Shown here: positions 12,301-21,553 of the stretch, one piece after another
How positions within the stretch are numbered: position 1 is the stretch's first letter
How the letters are laid out: each line of letters opens with the position of its first letter
Assembly: GCF_000002875.2 (NCBI RefSeq)
Contig: NC_009411.2
Coordinates: forward strand, 979,849 to 1,043,848
From: Leishmania infantum JPCM5
Lineage: Eukaryota; Euglenozoa; Kinetoplastea; Trypanosomatida; Trypanosomatidae
DNA: 64,000 bases
Reading direction: 5' to 3'
Made by a program: the position numbers and the translations under genes
Notes under the pieces: model-generated
Databases searched by the model: none
What the model saw: the letters and a program-made list of their open reading frames with translations, nothing else
What the model was told of the DNA's origin: nothing

Positions 12301-13806
12301 CGAGGGAGACCCTCGCGGGAGCATTGCTTCGCGCCCCAGTACTGGAGCATTCGCGTTTTCGCTGCGAGGAAGACCCTCGCGGGAGCATTGCTTCGCGTCC
12401 CAGTACTGGAGCATTCCCGTTTTCGCTGCGAGGAAGACCCTCGCGGGAGCATTGCTTCGCGCCCCAGTACTGGAGCATTCCCGTTTTCGCTGCGAGGAAG
12501 ACCCTCGCCGGAGCATTGCTTCGCGCCCCAGTACTGGAGCATTCGCGTTTTCGCTGCGAGGAAGACCCTCGCGGGAGCATTGCTTCGCGCCCCAGTACTG
12601 GAGCATTCGCGTTTTCGCTGCGAGGAAGACCCTCGCGGGAGCATTGCTTCGCGTCCCAGTACTGGAGCATTCCCGTTTTCGCTGCGAGGGAGACCCTCGC
12701 GGGAGCATTGCTTCGCGCCCCAGTACTGGAGCATTCGCGTTTTCGCTGCGAGGAAGACCCTCGCGGGAGCATTGCTTCGCGTCCCAGTACTGGAGCATTC
12801 CCGTTTTCGCTGCGAGGAAGACCCTCGCGGGAGCATTGCTTCGCGCCCCAGTACTGGAGCATTCGCGTTTTCGCTGCGAGGAAGACCCTCGCGGGAGCAT
12901 TGCTTCGCGCCCCAGTACTGGAGCATTCCCGTTTTCGCTGCGAGGAAGACCCTCGCGGGAGCATTGCTTCGCGTCCCAGTACTGGAGCATTCGCGTTTTC
13001 GCTGCGAGGGAGACCCTCGCCGGAGCATTGCTTCGCGCCCCAGTACTGGAGCATTCCCGTTTTCGCTGCGAGGGAGACCCTCGCGGGAGCATTGCTTCGC
13101 GCCCCAGTACTGGAGCATTCCCGTTTTCGCTGCGAGGAAGACCCTTGCGGGAGCATTGCTTCGCGCCCCAGTACTGGAGCATTCCCGTTTTCGCTGCGAG
13201 GAAGACCCTCGCGGGAGCATTGCTTCGCGCCCCAGTACTGGAGCATTCGCGTTTTCGCTGCGAGGAAGACCCTCGCGGGAGCATTGCTTCGCGCCCCAGT
13301 ACTGGAGCATTCGCGTTTTCGCTGCGAGGAAGACCCTCGCGGGAGCATTGCTTCGCGTCCCAGTACTGGAGCATTCCCGTTTTCGCTGCGAGGAAGACCC
13401 TCGCGGGAGCATTGCTTCGCGTCCCAGTACTGGAGCATTCGCGTTTTCGCTGCGAGGAAGACCCTCGCGGGAGCATTGCTTCGCGTCCCAGTACTGGAGC
13501 ATTCCCGTTTTCGCTGCGAGGGAGACCCTCGCCGGAGCATTGCTTCGCGCCCCAGTACTGGAGCATTCCCGTTTTCGCTGCGAGGGAGACCCTCGCCGGA
13601 GCATTGCTTCGCGCCCCAGTACTGGAGCATTCCCGTTTTCGCTGCGAGGAAGACCCTCGCGGGAGCATTGCTTCGCGTCCCAGTACTGGAGCATTCCCGT
13701 TTTCGCTGCGAGGAAGACCCTCGCGGGAGCATTGCTTCGCGCCCCAGTACTGGAGCATTCGCGTTTTCGCTGCGAGGAAGACCCTCGCGGGAGCATTGCT
13801 TCGCGT
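3387..13806. repeat. 10.4-kb minisatellite, 64-bp unit, 162 periods
   Basis: One head-to-tail array of a 64-bp unit (example unit 3485-3548). The start motif AGCATT first occurs at 3421 and last at 13792, a distance of 10,371 = 162 x 64 + 3. The extra 3 bp is a GGG insertion near 3931-3935, so no other net length change exists. Units differ by point variants at a few recurring sites. Each unit keeps the palindrome CCAGTACTGG and a hairpin-capable segment GCGAGGGAGACCCTCGC (or its A variant). The unit contains no TAA, TAG or TGA on either strand and 64 is not a multiple of 3, so all six frames stay open for about 10 kb; those giant frames are not evidence of protein. Function unknown; a non-coding minisatellite at a transcription boundary, replication origin or centromere-like region is possible. 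Confidence 0.97.
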
Positions 13807-14304
13807 GTGAGTTTTGAGGTCTGCGATTGACGTAGGAGTTGCAAGGGGGAGGGGGTATGAACGGGGTGGGTAGAGCTTTTTTAGGTGGAAGTAGTGAGAG
13901 GGTGGGCTTGAGAGAATTTGAGGTGTGTTCGTGATGTGTGGATCTTATCGGGGGCTCGGTTGAGTTTTTGGTTTGGTGATTTTGTAGGGGTGAAGGGCGG
14001 TGGAAGGGTTGCTGTGTGCGTGCCATTCCGTGAAGCGTCATTCCTATGTCCGACACTGAAATGCGTCCGCGATTGTGTGGATTGTGTGGAAGTGTTTGGG
14101 CGACGACTGAATTGAGAAGGGGAGTCGAAACGGTGCGTGGATGCCGTGTTTGTGCTACACACAAGCAAAGGCAACAACGCAAGCGCATCGAGCCAGACGA
14201 ACCAACCCAATATTCACACAACTGTACGTGGCAGCGCGCTGTATCGTTGGAAAGACGATGCGTGTGCGCGTGCCACCACCATGTACTAGTTTCCAGCCTA
14301 ACTG

Positions 14305-14309
14305 NNNNN
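14305..14309. other. Assembly gap (5 N)
   Basis: Five undetermined bases. The true length of missing sequence is unknown. Confidence 1.
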
Positions 14310-14440
14310 TCTCGGTTGCCGTGTGTGTCATTGCCCTGCAGAGAGGGCGGAACAGGGGGGTGGAGGTGGGAATAGGGGGGGGGGCACGATTTCCACCGCC
14401 AAAGTCTCTCCCTACGGGAACACGCCAATAGGCATGCCCT

Positions 14441-14461
14441 TTGACTGTAAGTTACAGTCAA
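14441..14461. repeat. Perfect 21-nt inverted repeat
   Basis: The 10-mer TTGACTGTAA, then a single G, then its exact reverse complement TTACAGTCAA. Just downstream, ACCCGAC and GTCGGGT can pair across about 40 nt. It may be a protein-binding palindrome, a hairpin, or the scar of an inserted element. It is not part of a recognisable tRNA. Confidence 0.8.
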
Positions 14462-15371
14462 GCAATACGGCGGCTTACCTCCGCCACCCGACCCGGCAAC
14501 CAGCTGCGCCCAACCGCGCGGCTCGTTGTCGGGTCCTTGCCCTTTTTTCACTGCGACCCTCAAAGACAGCGTACGCCAGTCCAACGATTTCATCTTGGTT
14601 TACGGGGCGTGGGTGAAGCGGGGGTGGGTGGTCGTGGGGCTGCTTGGTGGGCAGCTGGGTGTGTGTTGCGTTTCGTGGGTCTTTGCCCGTTGCTGTGTTT
14701 CATGGCCTTGTGGGGCAGGTGGGTTGCTGTAAAGATTGTTGTGGCGGTTGGTTGGGTCCGCGCGTTGGGGCGCCCTTTGCGTGCTCGGCGTTGGGTGGCT
14801 TATGGCGGTGGCTGCGGGCTTTTTTGGTTGTGCGTTCGGGTTGGAGGGGGCTTTTTTGGGGCGGTGGTGTCGGGCGGGGCTCGCGGCGGTTGGGGGGGGG
14901 GTTCCGCGGATAACCCCTGGCGGCCGCCGCCCTTGGAGGCGGAGGCAAAAAGGCCCCTCCCCGGGTGGCCAGGGGGGTGGTTTGCGAAGGGGGAAGCGGG
15001 CTGGCGGAAGTTTCGGCCCTTTTTCGTGAACCGTCTGGCTCGCTTTCGGAATGTCGTGTGTGTGAGTTGCGGCTTGGGGGAGCAGATCCCCGCACGGATG
15101 GCACCGTTCGTACGTCATGGGGGGGGGGTGGCGGTGCCGTCAGAGTTTTATGTGGTGAAGTAGCGGCTCGCCTTGCGTGACCGTTCTTGTCGACGCTCTT
15201 TGGGAGGATCTCGAGTGTGATGCTGGGCCATTTGGCGCGCGTGGCGCCACGGGGGAAGGCAATAGAATCCACCTTTGCACCTTCATCGAGCAACGGCGTC
15301 CGTGCGAAAAGAAAAACAAGTGTGTCTGTCATTCCCTCTCTTGGATCATTTGAGCGCAACTTTTCGGCGCT

Positions 15372-15410
15372 GTTTGTCCTTCTTTTCTTCTTTCCTCCTC
15401 TCTCTTTAAG
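15372..15410 (+). promoter_or_regulatory. Candidate spliced-leader acceptor for the GH32 gene
   Basis: A long, nearly pure pyrimidine tract ends in CTTTAAG, with the AG at 15409-15410. It would give a 35-nt 5' leader before the ATG at 15446. This supports that start and suggests the GH32 gene is the first gene of the cluster. Confidence 0.6.
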
Positions 15411-15445
15411 AAACCGAACCCCTGCCGCGCGTAGCAGTTCCTTCA

Positions 15446-16915
15446 ATGTCACACGAACAGCGGATTGAAGAGGCGAACAACGCCGTGCTGGCGATCCGCA
15501 AAAGTGTCGACAAGGAGTTTTACCCGCACTATCACATTGCCCCTTATGCCCGCTCCATGAGTGCGCCATGTGGCATGATCTACTTTAAGGGTCTCTATCA
15601 CGTCTTTTATCAGCATCAACCATTTGCCGAAGAGTCGGGCCCGATGCACTGGGGTCATTCCACGAGCGAGAATATGATTCACTGGCGGCACCACCCCATC
15701 GCGCTCGCACCCGGAGAGGACTGGGACCGCGATGGCTGCTTCTGTGGCAGCTCGGTCGCGTACGATGATCGACTCTATGTATTTTACACTGGCCACCATT
15801 GGCTCACTGATATTGCTGATGATAGCCAAATATATCAGGTTCAGTGCCTGGCTATCAGCGAAAACGGGTTTAACTTTGAGAAGCGAGGCATCGTAGTAAA
15901 GCCGCCAGCCGGCTTCTCCCATTTCCGGGACCCGTACGTGTGGTTTCAGGATGGGCGGTGGTGGATGGTGTGCGGCGGTCGCGACTCCAAGGACCAGGGC
16001 CAACTTCTCCTGTACAGCACCGATGACCTGGAGGATTGGGATGACAGCACATTCATGATTCTATCCAAGTCGGAGGACCGTAATGTGTACATGTGGGAGC
16101 ACCCTTGCTTTTTCCCTCTGCAGCGTCACCAGATGCTCATGTTCTCGCCGCAAGGTATGCAACCTGAAGATTACATGTTCCGCAACCGGTACCAAACAGG
16201 GCTTCTGATGGGTCTGTGGAGACCGAACGCGACCTTTAGCGTCACCTCCGCGTTCAAGAAGCTGGACCTCGGCCACGACTTTTACTGCGCTCAGACCTTC
16301 CTAACGCGCGACGGCCGGCGTGTGTTCATTGGCTGGCTGGACATGTGGGACACGAACATGCCCACAAAGCAGCACCATTGGACCGGCATGCTCTCTCTGC
16401 CTCGCGTCCTCCTTGTCGACGAAGCTACTGGCAGAATTCGTACACCCCCCATCAAGGAGCTGGAGAGTATACGTGGCAACCACCAATACCTACCGCGGCA
16501 GACTGTGCGCGACAATTCGCAGGTTCGGTTACTATTCGACTGCACGTCTTACGAGGTACGCGTGCTGTTTGACATGGAAAAAAGCACGGCGGAAAAGTAC
16601 GGCCTGTGGCTCGGTAGAGGCCTAGAGATCTACGTCGATGAGCAAAGCAAGCGTCTCGTGGTAAACCGCCACTACCCCAACTACGGCATTAGCGGATACC
16701 GCAGCTACGCGCTGCCGGCGCAGGCTCTTCTGCTAGTGCACGCGTACTTTGACATGTCTAGCGTAGAAGTCTTTGTGAACGAAGGCGAGGCCGTGCTGAG
16801 TACCCGCATTTATCCGGCGCGCAAGGATCGGACGCTTTCTCTCTTTGCAGCCAATGGTACCGCCCACATCACGCGAGGTGATATTTGGGCGCTGAACCAG
16901 TCAGTTATGCAGTAG
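15446..16915 (+). CDS. GH32 beta-fructofuranosidase-like protein lacking the catalytic nucleophile
   Basis: A 489-residue protein of glycoside hydrolase family 32, closest in style to bacterial cytosolic sucrose / sucrose-6-phosphate hydrolases. Blocks seen: GMIYFKGLYHVFYQHQP near the N terminus (from residue 43), FRDPYVW with Asp162 (the transition-state Asp of the RDP motif), and YMWEHP with Glu218 (acid/base position of the WEC-P motif, here with His in place of Cys). The N-terminal WMNDPNG block is changed: residues 38-43 read MSAPCG, so the family nucleophile Asp is Ala40. The C-terminal part resembles the beta-sandwich. No signal peptide or membrane segment is seen, so a cytosolic or glycosomal location is likely. 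Family membership is clear; sucrose hydrolysis by the standard mechanism is doubtful. Genes of this type in trypanosomatids are thought to come from bacteria. Confidence 0.9.
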   Translation: MSHEQRIEEANNAVLAIRKSVDKEFYPHYHIAPYARSMSAPCGMIYFKGLYHVFYQHQPFAEESGPMHWGHSTSENMIHWRHHPIALAPGEDWDRDGCFCGSSVAYDDRLYVFYTGHHWLTDIADDSQIYQVQCLAISENGFNFEKRGIVVKPPAGFSHFRDPYVWFQDGRWWMVCGGRDSKDQGQLLLYSTDDLEDWDDSTFMILSKSEDRNVYMWEHPCFFPLQRHQMLMFSPQGMQPEDYMFRNRYQTGLLMGLWRPNATFSVTSAFKKLDLGHDFYCAQTFLTRDGRRVFIGWLDMWDTNMPTKQHHWTGMLSLPRVLLVDEATGRIRTPPIKELESIRGNHQYLPRQTVRDNSQVRLLFDCTSYEVRVLFDMEKSTAEKYGLWLGRGLEIYVDEQSKRLVVNRHYPNYGISGYRSYALPAQALLLVHAYFDMSSVEVFVNEGEAVLSTRIYPARKDRTLSLFAANGTAHITRGDIWALNQSVMQ

Positions 16916-17720
16916 TTGTTCTTCGAGTAATTTCAACCTGACAGCGACGTAGAAACGGTAGGAAATATATAAAACAATGGAAAGTGAGGACTCTGAAGCG
17001 AGACGAGGCCAAATGTTTTTTTTTTGGTTCTAGTATATGTACATCTATCAGGTGCTGTCAACGAATGATGGGAACTACCACGTAAGTAGGGCAAAACCGT
17101 TTCTTGGACTAGGCTGGCAGCGTCGAATTTCCTTGCTTTCGCTTTTTTCTTTCGTTTCACGCCGCCTCATCTGTGATGCTTATAGACGCACCCATATCAC
17201 ATTATTATTATTTTCTGCGTTACGTTTTCACTTTTGTTGCTATCATCTGACATGACACATGTGAAGCATATAGGCGACAAAAGAAGCGAAAAATAAGCTT
17301 GCGCGCGCGCTGCTTTGTCTTTTGCATTTTTTTGTTTTCCAATTCTTCCTATGGCTTTGCTACGGGCCGCCGTTCTCTGACGCGTGCTTTCCCCCTCTGT
17401 TTTGCTTGCGTGTCTCCCTCGTTTTCCCTCTACCAAAGGCTCTTTGTAAGATTTGCTGATCAGCTTCGAAAGCAAAAATACACATAGAAGGACAAAAAAG
17501 AGTAACCGTCGCCGTTTGACCGTTTCGAAAGTCACCTGATGGGCAGTCACCAATTTGCACCGCTTCGTTCAGCAAGTAGCGGCGTCGAGAATCGCCCCGA
17601 TGCAAGTTTGCTACTCATTAGCATCTTCCTCAACCCAACTCTATCTGTTGCTCTGCAGTTTTTTTTTTTGCATCTGCTCCTCTTTCTCACACTCCACACA
17701 TTTGTTTTGGGGCTTTAGCG
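16916..17720. other. Spacer, no gene seen
   Basis: AT-richer intergenic sequence with T runs and pyrimidine tracts. It would carry the 3' UTR of the GH32 gene and the processing signals of the next gene. No supported frame or RNA gene. Confidence 0.6.
17659..17718 (+). promoter_or_regulatory. Pyrimidine tract with AG two bases before the ATG
   Basis: After the T run and pyrimidine tract at 17659-17695 the only AG before the start codon at 17721 is at 17717-17718, leaving a 2-nt leader. The next AG upstream is at 17657-17658 and has its own weaker tract. Either the leader is extremely short or the upstream AG is used. Confidence 0.45.
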
Positions 17721-18383
17721 ATGCCTATAAGTAGCTCCCTGGTGGCCTTTGAGCGGGTCATCATCGCGGAGGAGAGCGTCTCGCCGTCTTTAGCGCCGGC
17801 GCTGCAAAAGATGCTGGGCCTGCTTCCTCGCCACGACGCGAAGGTGAGCTATCAGCTCGAGCAGGACGTGTTTCACTTCTTCATCGAGAACGACATTGTT
17901 TACGCCTGCACCACCTCGGGTCACTACGAGAACCGCATCGTCTTTGGTTTTCTCCTCCACATCAAGGATGCATTCAAGGCATCCTTCGCCGGCAGAGCTG
18001 ACCGCTATCCACACCACGCTGACCTGACTCCCGAAAACTGCCACGGCTTTTCTTCTACTCTAGCCTCCTCCCGCAAAACGTTTAACGAGAGCCCTCAAGA
18101 GGATAAGGTTTGCCGAATCAAGGAGCAGCTGAACGCAACGCGCGAGGTGATGCTCCAGAACCTGGATAGTATTATCGAACGTGGCGACCGCATCGACACT
18201 TTGTGCGACCGCGCCGAACTCCTGCGCGACGAGGCGCAATGCTTCCACTCTAACGCACGCTCTCTCAAGCATGCCGTTTTGATGCACAAAATTAATATCA
18301 TCATCGGTGTCGTTATCTTTCTTGCCATTCTTGCCCTCATCATCACGTTTAGCGTCTGCGGCATTGACTTTAAGAAATGCTAG
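17721..18383 (+). CDS. Longin-type R-SNARE (VAMP7-like)
   Basis: A 220-residue tail-anchored vesicle SNARE. Residues about 1-115 fit a longin domain. Residues about 125-185 form the R-SNARE coiled coil, with the zero-layer arginine in IIERGDRI (Arg154). Residues 192-213 are a strongly hydrophobic anchor followed by a short C-terminal tail ending FKKC. Length and domain order match VAMP7/longin SNAREs, which pair with Q-SNAREs for fusion at endosomes, lysosomes or the plasma membrane. The ATG is the first in the frame. The exact compartment cannot be told from sequence. Confidence 0.92.
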   Translation: MPISSSLVAFERVIIAEESVSPSLAPALQKMLGLLPRHDAKVSYQLEQDVFHFFIENDIVYACTTSGHYENRIVFGFLLHIKDAFKASFAGRADRYPHHADLTPENCHGFSSTLASSRKTFNESPQEDKVCRIKEQLNATREVMLQNLDSIIERGDRIDTLCDRAELLRDEAQCFHSNARSLKHAVLMHKINIIIGVVIFLAILALIITFSVCGIDFKKC

Positions 18384-18794
18384 CTAGATGCATTTTTTTT
18401 TGTGAGCGGCTTTTCCCTATGCGACACGTACATGGCGCGGTGCTTTTTTTTTGCCTTTGCTTCTCTCTCTACTTCCTTGCTGCTCACTTGGAGTTCGCTC
18501 TCCCTTTCTCTCTTTCCGATATCTCGTCATGGTCCCTTCTGCTTTTCTCTATTGCCTAGGGCTCGATTAGAAACAAAGACAAATGAAAAGGATTTTTCGG
18601 CTAAATCTACCGAGGCCGGCAAAAGTGGATCTTGATGTCGCATTCCTGCGCTTCTCTTTCTCTCCGCTTTCGCTTCCACTTCCACTTTCCCCTCCTCTTC
18701 TCTCTCTTCGCAACTCTTTCGAACGATTCTTCACTTCACAGCACATTGTTGCCCTTGTCTGACTCTTCCAAGCACTTTCTACGCGCTAATTATC
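18384..18794. other. Spacer, no gene seen
   Basis: Pyrimidine-rich spacer with long CT tracts (18430-18550 and 18645-18735) suited to trans-splicing of the next gene. No supported coding or RNA gene. Confidence 0.6.
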
Positions 18795-19949
18795 ATGCCT
18801 TCCGCAGCGACGCTCTCGATCGACGCGCACAAGTGGACTGAGACGATCGAGGCGGCAGGCACTGACTGCCTCTGCTCTGCTGTCTCTGCGAAGAACATTA
18901 CCCATGTCCTGTCGACCGCCACGGTACGAGCGCCGCAGAAGCATCTTTGCGCCGCGGTGAGCAACTTTGTGCCAGCGATGCTAGAGAACCTTCACGGCGT
19001 CTCGATCTTGACAGCGCTGGTGCGCTATGGCACCACGGCGACCGTTGAGCAAATTGCCAGCAAACTCAGTGCAGCGGACGAGGGCGTATGGTCGTTCATG
19101 GCTGCTCCAAAGAAGGAGCTGACCAAATGCCTGTCGCACCTGCTTGAGCGGATGGTGTACCGGGAGGACTGCACCGGCGAGTCCTACAACGCACTTTTGG
19201 GCCGGCTGAAGGCTGTCAAGAAGCAGTCGCTGATGACCTCTTCCTTTACACTGCCCGCCGCTGCTCGCCTCGCGCTGGTGGATGACGCATTCGCTACAGG
19301 GCTCCTGTCCTCGAGTGAAGCGCAGAAGGCGTTGGGCAAGTCGTGTCAGCACGCCGCCACCGCCGCAGCCGCGGAGGAGTTTTGCCGCATACTATTTGAG
19401 AGGCCAAAGGACAAGGCAGCCGGTGACTTTGTTTGGAAAGCTCTGGCGGCTAGCATGAAGGCAGACGCCAAGGCGCACCCACGCGAGGCCATTCTCGCCC
19501 TCCTCGCGGCGCACGGACCCGTGCCGCTGGTGAACAAGATGGCCGACGCGATGGCACAGTGGTCGACGGTGCGCGAACTGTGCACCCGTGACTCTTACGC
19601 GCACATTGTCGCCCGCCTGCTGGAGCGCTGCGACGACGAGAGGGCCGGCAACAGGTTGGTCGCTGCCGTCATCATGCAAGAGGCGGACGTGACAGAGCGG
19701 GTGGGCGCGCGCAAGGCGGCCCAGCACCATCTCCTGGCAGTGCTCGCAGCGAAGTCCAGCTACGCGCAGACCCTAGAGAAGCGTCTTGGTACCTCGCAGA
19801 CGAAGCGCCTGGCGGCGGCGAAGGTACGCTTCGCAAACGCCACGCAGTCGAAGGCGACCACGACGCAGCAGGCGATCCTCGAGAAGCTGAAGAAGCTACA
19901 CAGCACCACCACTTCCTCCGTCGCCGGGACGAAGCGCGCGCGTGAGTGA
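18795..19949 (+). CDS. Helical-repeat protein, possibly PUF/HEAT-like, basic C terminus
   Basis: A 384-residue protein that looks almost wholly alpha-helical, with repeating Ala/Leu-rich helix pairs (for example around residues 40-80, 170-200 and 220-300) and a lysine/arginine-rich C terminus ending GTKRARE, which could act as a nuclear signal. The repeat layout suggests a PUF or HEAT/ARM-type solenoid such as those of nucleolar RNA-binding proteins, but I do not see a clear PUF recognition-helix series, so the family call is tentative. No membrane segment or signal peptide. The start is the first ATG after a strong pyrimidine tract. Confidence 0.8.
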   Translation: MPSAATLSIDAHKWTETIEAAGTDCLCSAVSAKNITHVLSTATVRAPQKHLCAAVSNFVPAMLENLHGVSILTALVRYGTTATVEQIASKLSAADEGVWSFMAAPKKELTKCLSHLLERMVYREDCTGESYNALLGRLKAVKKQSLMTSSFTLPAAARLALVDDAFATGLLSSSEAQKALGKSCQHAATAAAAEEFCRILFERPKDKAAGDFVWKALAASMKADAKAHPREAILALLAAHGPVPLVNKMADAMAQWSTVRELCTRDSYAHIVARLLERCDDERAGNRLVAAVIMQEADVTERVGARKAAQHHLLAVLAAKSSYAQTLEKRLGTSQTKRLAAAKVRFANATQSKATTTQQAILEKLKKLHSTTTSSVAGTKRARE

Positions 19950-20416
19950 CTTCTGCGCGAAGTGACGGGAGGGAGTGGCGACGGAACCATTGTAGTTATT
20001 CGATGACCGTTTGTGGTTTCTTTTTTTCGATAAGGTATGCCGATTCCATTAATGCGCGCCTCCCGCATCCTTCCCCTCCGTGTGCAGAGCGCCTCTTAAG
20101 ATTTCGGCAGCACGCCGAAAACAAAACATAGGCAGCGACATGCGCACAAACAAACGGAAGCCTCAGGCCGTGCGCGGCGTGGCAAGACAAAAGAAGACGA
20201 AACAAAAACAGGGCGGCGTGCTGGTGCAGCTGCATTAGTGTGTGTGTGCGCGCGCGCCCGTGTACGTTCTCCCCTCCACTTCCCGCATCGCCTTCCCACG
20301 ACTCTTCTCTCCCTTTTCTTTTCGTTTCTGTCGTTCCGCTCACTGCGCATGAGTGTGTGTGGCCGTACAAGTGCGGGCGCTTCCGTGCTAGCCTCTCCTT
20401 CCGCTCGCCCTGCACC
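19950..20416. other. Spacer, no gene seen
   Basis: Spacer with GT/GC dinucleotide stretches (around 20236-20260) and a pyrimidine tract at 20270-20340 ahead of the next ATG. No supported gene. Confidence 0.55.
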
Positions 20417-20878
20417 ATGAAGCGCTTGCAGCCGGTGTGCCCGGCGGCGGTGGTGCCGGGCTGCGGGGCAGCGATGCAGTACAGTCGTCGCTGGAATCTG
20501 CTGGAGCACCGTACGAAGGGGTCCCCGTACATGAAGCACCTCGACCTCTACGCCCGCCGCGACCCCCAGCTTGCCCCATATCTGCTGAGGGAGGTGGACA
20601 TCGAGTACAAGCGCAAATGCCGCAAAGTCTCTTTCCTAGTGTGGGTCGTCGTCTTCACCGTGGCCGTTGCGTGGCAGACCCGAATGCAGGGGGAGACGCT
20701 GCACTACATGCGCTTGTACGCCTCCTACGTCCGCGCCGAGCAGGATGCGAGGGACGAAGACAACATCAAGCGACGCAAGGCGTTCGTGGGCGTCATGAAC
20801 GTTGTGAAGGACGCCTTTGACCGCGATCAACGCTGGACCGCCGCTGATGAAGCGAAGGCGCTAAAGGAGCTGCGGTGA
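20417..20878 (+). CDS. Small single-pass membrane protein, unknown function
   Basis: A 153-residue basic protein. A hydrophobic segment at about residues 71-88 (VSFLVWVVVFTVAVAW) follows a basic stretch (EYKRKCRK) and precedes a charged, probably helical C-terminal half rich in Arg, Lys, Asp and Glu. I do not recognise the family. The size, single transmembrane span and charged tail resemble small mitochondrial inner-membrane or import subunits, but that is only a guess. The frame is open upstream of 20417, but that part is translated GT/CT-rich leader, so the ATG at 20417 (context CACCATG) is preferred. Confidence 0.75.
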   Translation: MKRLQPVCPAAVVPGCGAAMQYSRRWNLLEHRTKGSPYMKHLDLYARRDPQLAPYLLREVDIEYKRKCRKVSFLVWVVVFTVAVAWQTRMQGETLHYMRLYASYVRAEQDARDEDNIKRRKAFVGVMNVVKDAFDRDQRWTAADEAKALKELR

Positions 20879-21163
20879 AGGAGCTGCAGGTGTGTCTGTG
20901 TGCCGGCCTTCACAGTTCGTCCCCTTTTTTTCCTGTTCTAAATCCAGTCGCGAATAAAAAAGGCAAAAGTGAGATTGACTCTCCCTCCCTCCCTATTGTG
21001 AGCGGGATGGTGCCCCTCCCCTTCCCTTGCGTTTCTTGAATTCCTCTCCCGTGGTGGTTCTGCTGTTATTCTTCGAGACAGAGGGGACTGATGAGCAGCC
21101 ATGTGATTGTTGCCCCTCCCTGTCCACTCTCTTCCTCCCTCCTCACTGCCGCATGTTGGGTGC
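20879..21163. other. Short spacer
   Basis: Spacer with several CCCTCCC-type pyrimidine tracts that would serve trans-splicing of the next gene. No gene seen. Confidence 0.5.
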
Positions 21164-21183
21164 ATGATATCTTATTCTTTCAA

Positions 21184-21200
21184 GTACCTCTCTCTCTTAG
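21184..21200 (+). promoter_or_regulatory. Candidate spliced-leader acceptor deciding the start of the next gene
   Basis: The tract TACCTCTCTCTCTTAG ends in an AG at 21199-21200. Use of this site would remove the ATG at 21164 and make the ATG at 21212 the first start, with an 11-nt leader. Confidence 0.45.
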
Positions 21201-21211
21201 CCGTCCACACG

Positions 21212-21553
21212 ATGCTGTATACTATTACACTCGCGCTGATCACATTCGCCTCCACCTTCATGGTAGCGGACACAGTGGCGAACATATGGCAGCTGCTGAA
21301 CAGCGGACGTGTCGCCCTCATCTCCTATAGCGTCTGGATGGCCGCCCTCACGCTGACAGTATTGGGCGCGGACTGGCTGACGACACTCGGCTTTGTGCAC
21401 GCGTTGATCTTCGTCGCATGCTGGTGGCTTGTCCGCGATGGGGATAATCCCGCGCATTCATCCCCCAGTCGCGACGACTACGTGCGCTTCCCTGTGACGG
21501 TCTACGTGCCTGCCTTCGTGGTGCTGTACTTCCTTCAGGGTTGGCTGCAGTGA
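21212..21553 (+). CDS. Small multi-pass membrane protein, unknown function
   Basis: A 113-residue very hydrophobic protein with about four membrane segments: residues 3-20, 32-50 (ISYSVWMAALTLTVLGADW), 56-70 and a C-terminal one ending FVVLYFLQGWLQ. A polar, charged loop (residues about 74-92) lies before the last span. No family recognised. An in-frame ATG at 21164 would add 16 residues; I prefer 21212 because a good splice acceptor lies between the two. The gene is on the same strand and closely spaced with its neighbours, as in a polycistronic unit. Confidence 0.7.
   Translation: MLYTITLALITFASTFMVADTVANIWQLLNSGRVALISYSVWMAALTLTVLGADWLTTLGFVHALIFVACWWLVRDGDNPAHSSPSRDDYVRFPVTVYVPAFVVLYFLQGWLQ

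Larger units (their letters stand above)
13807..15445. other. G-rich right flank of the array, no gene; candidate transcription start region
   Basis: The + strand is strongly G/T-rich right after the array (13801-14140) and carries repeated long G runs to about 15135 (for example around 14346-14386, 14893-14903 and 15119-15129). No frame gives a recognisable protein. The region lies just ahead of a one-directional run of genes. G-rich tracts at the start of such clusters are associated with RNA polymerase II initiation in trypanosomatids, so a dispersed promoter is a reasonable inference, not shown here. Confidence 0.5.

Noticed and set aside
3387..13806. CRISPR-like array
   Set aside because: The units are contiguous with no unique spacers; it is a eukaryotic minisatellite.
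3255..14593. Six overlapping frames of 3,442-3,738 codons on both strands
   Set aside because: They arise because the 64-bp unit has no stop triplet in any frame; all six frames being open equally argues against coding.
14441..15163. 240-codon + strand frame in the G-rich flank
   Set aside because: Gly/Trp/Val-rich translation of G runs, crossing the likely promoter region; opposite-strand Pro-rich frames exist too.
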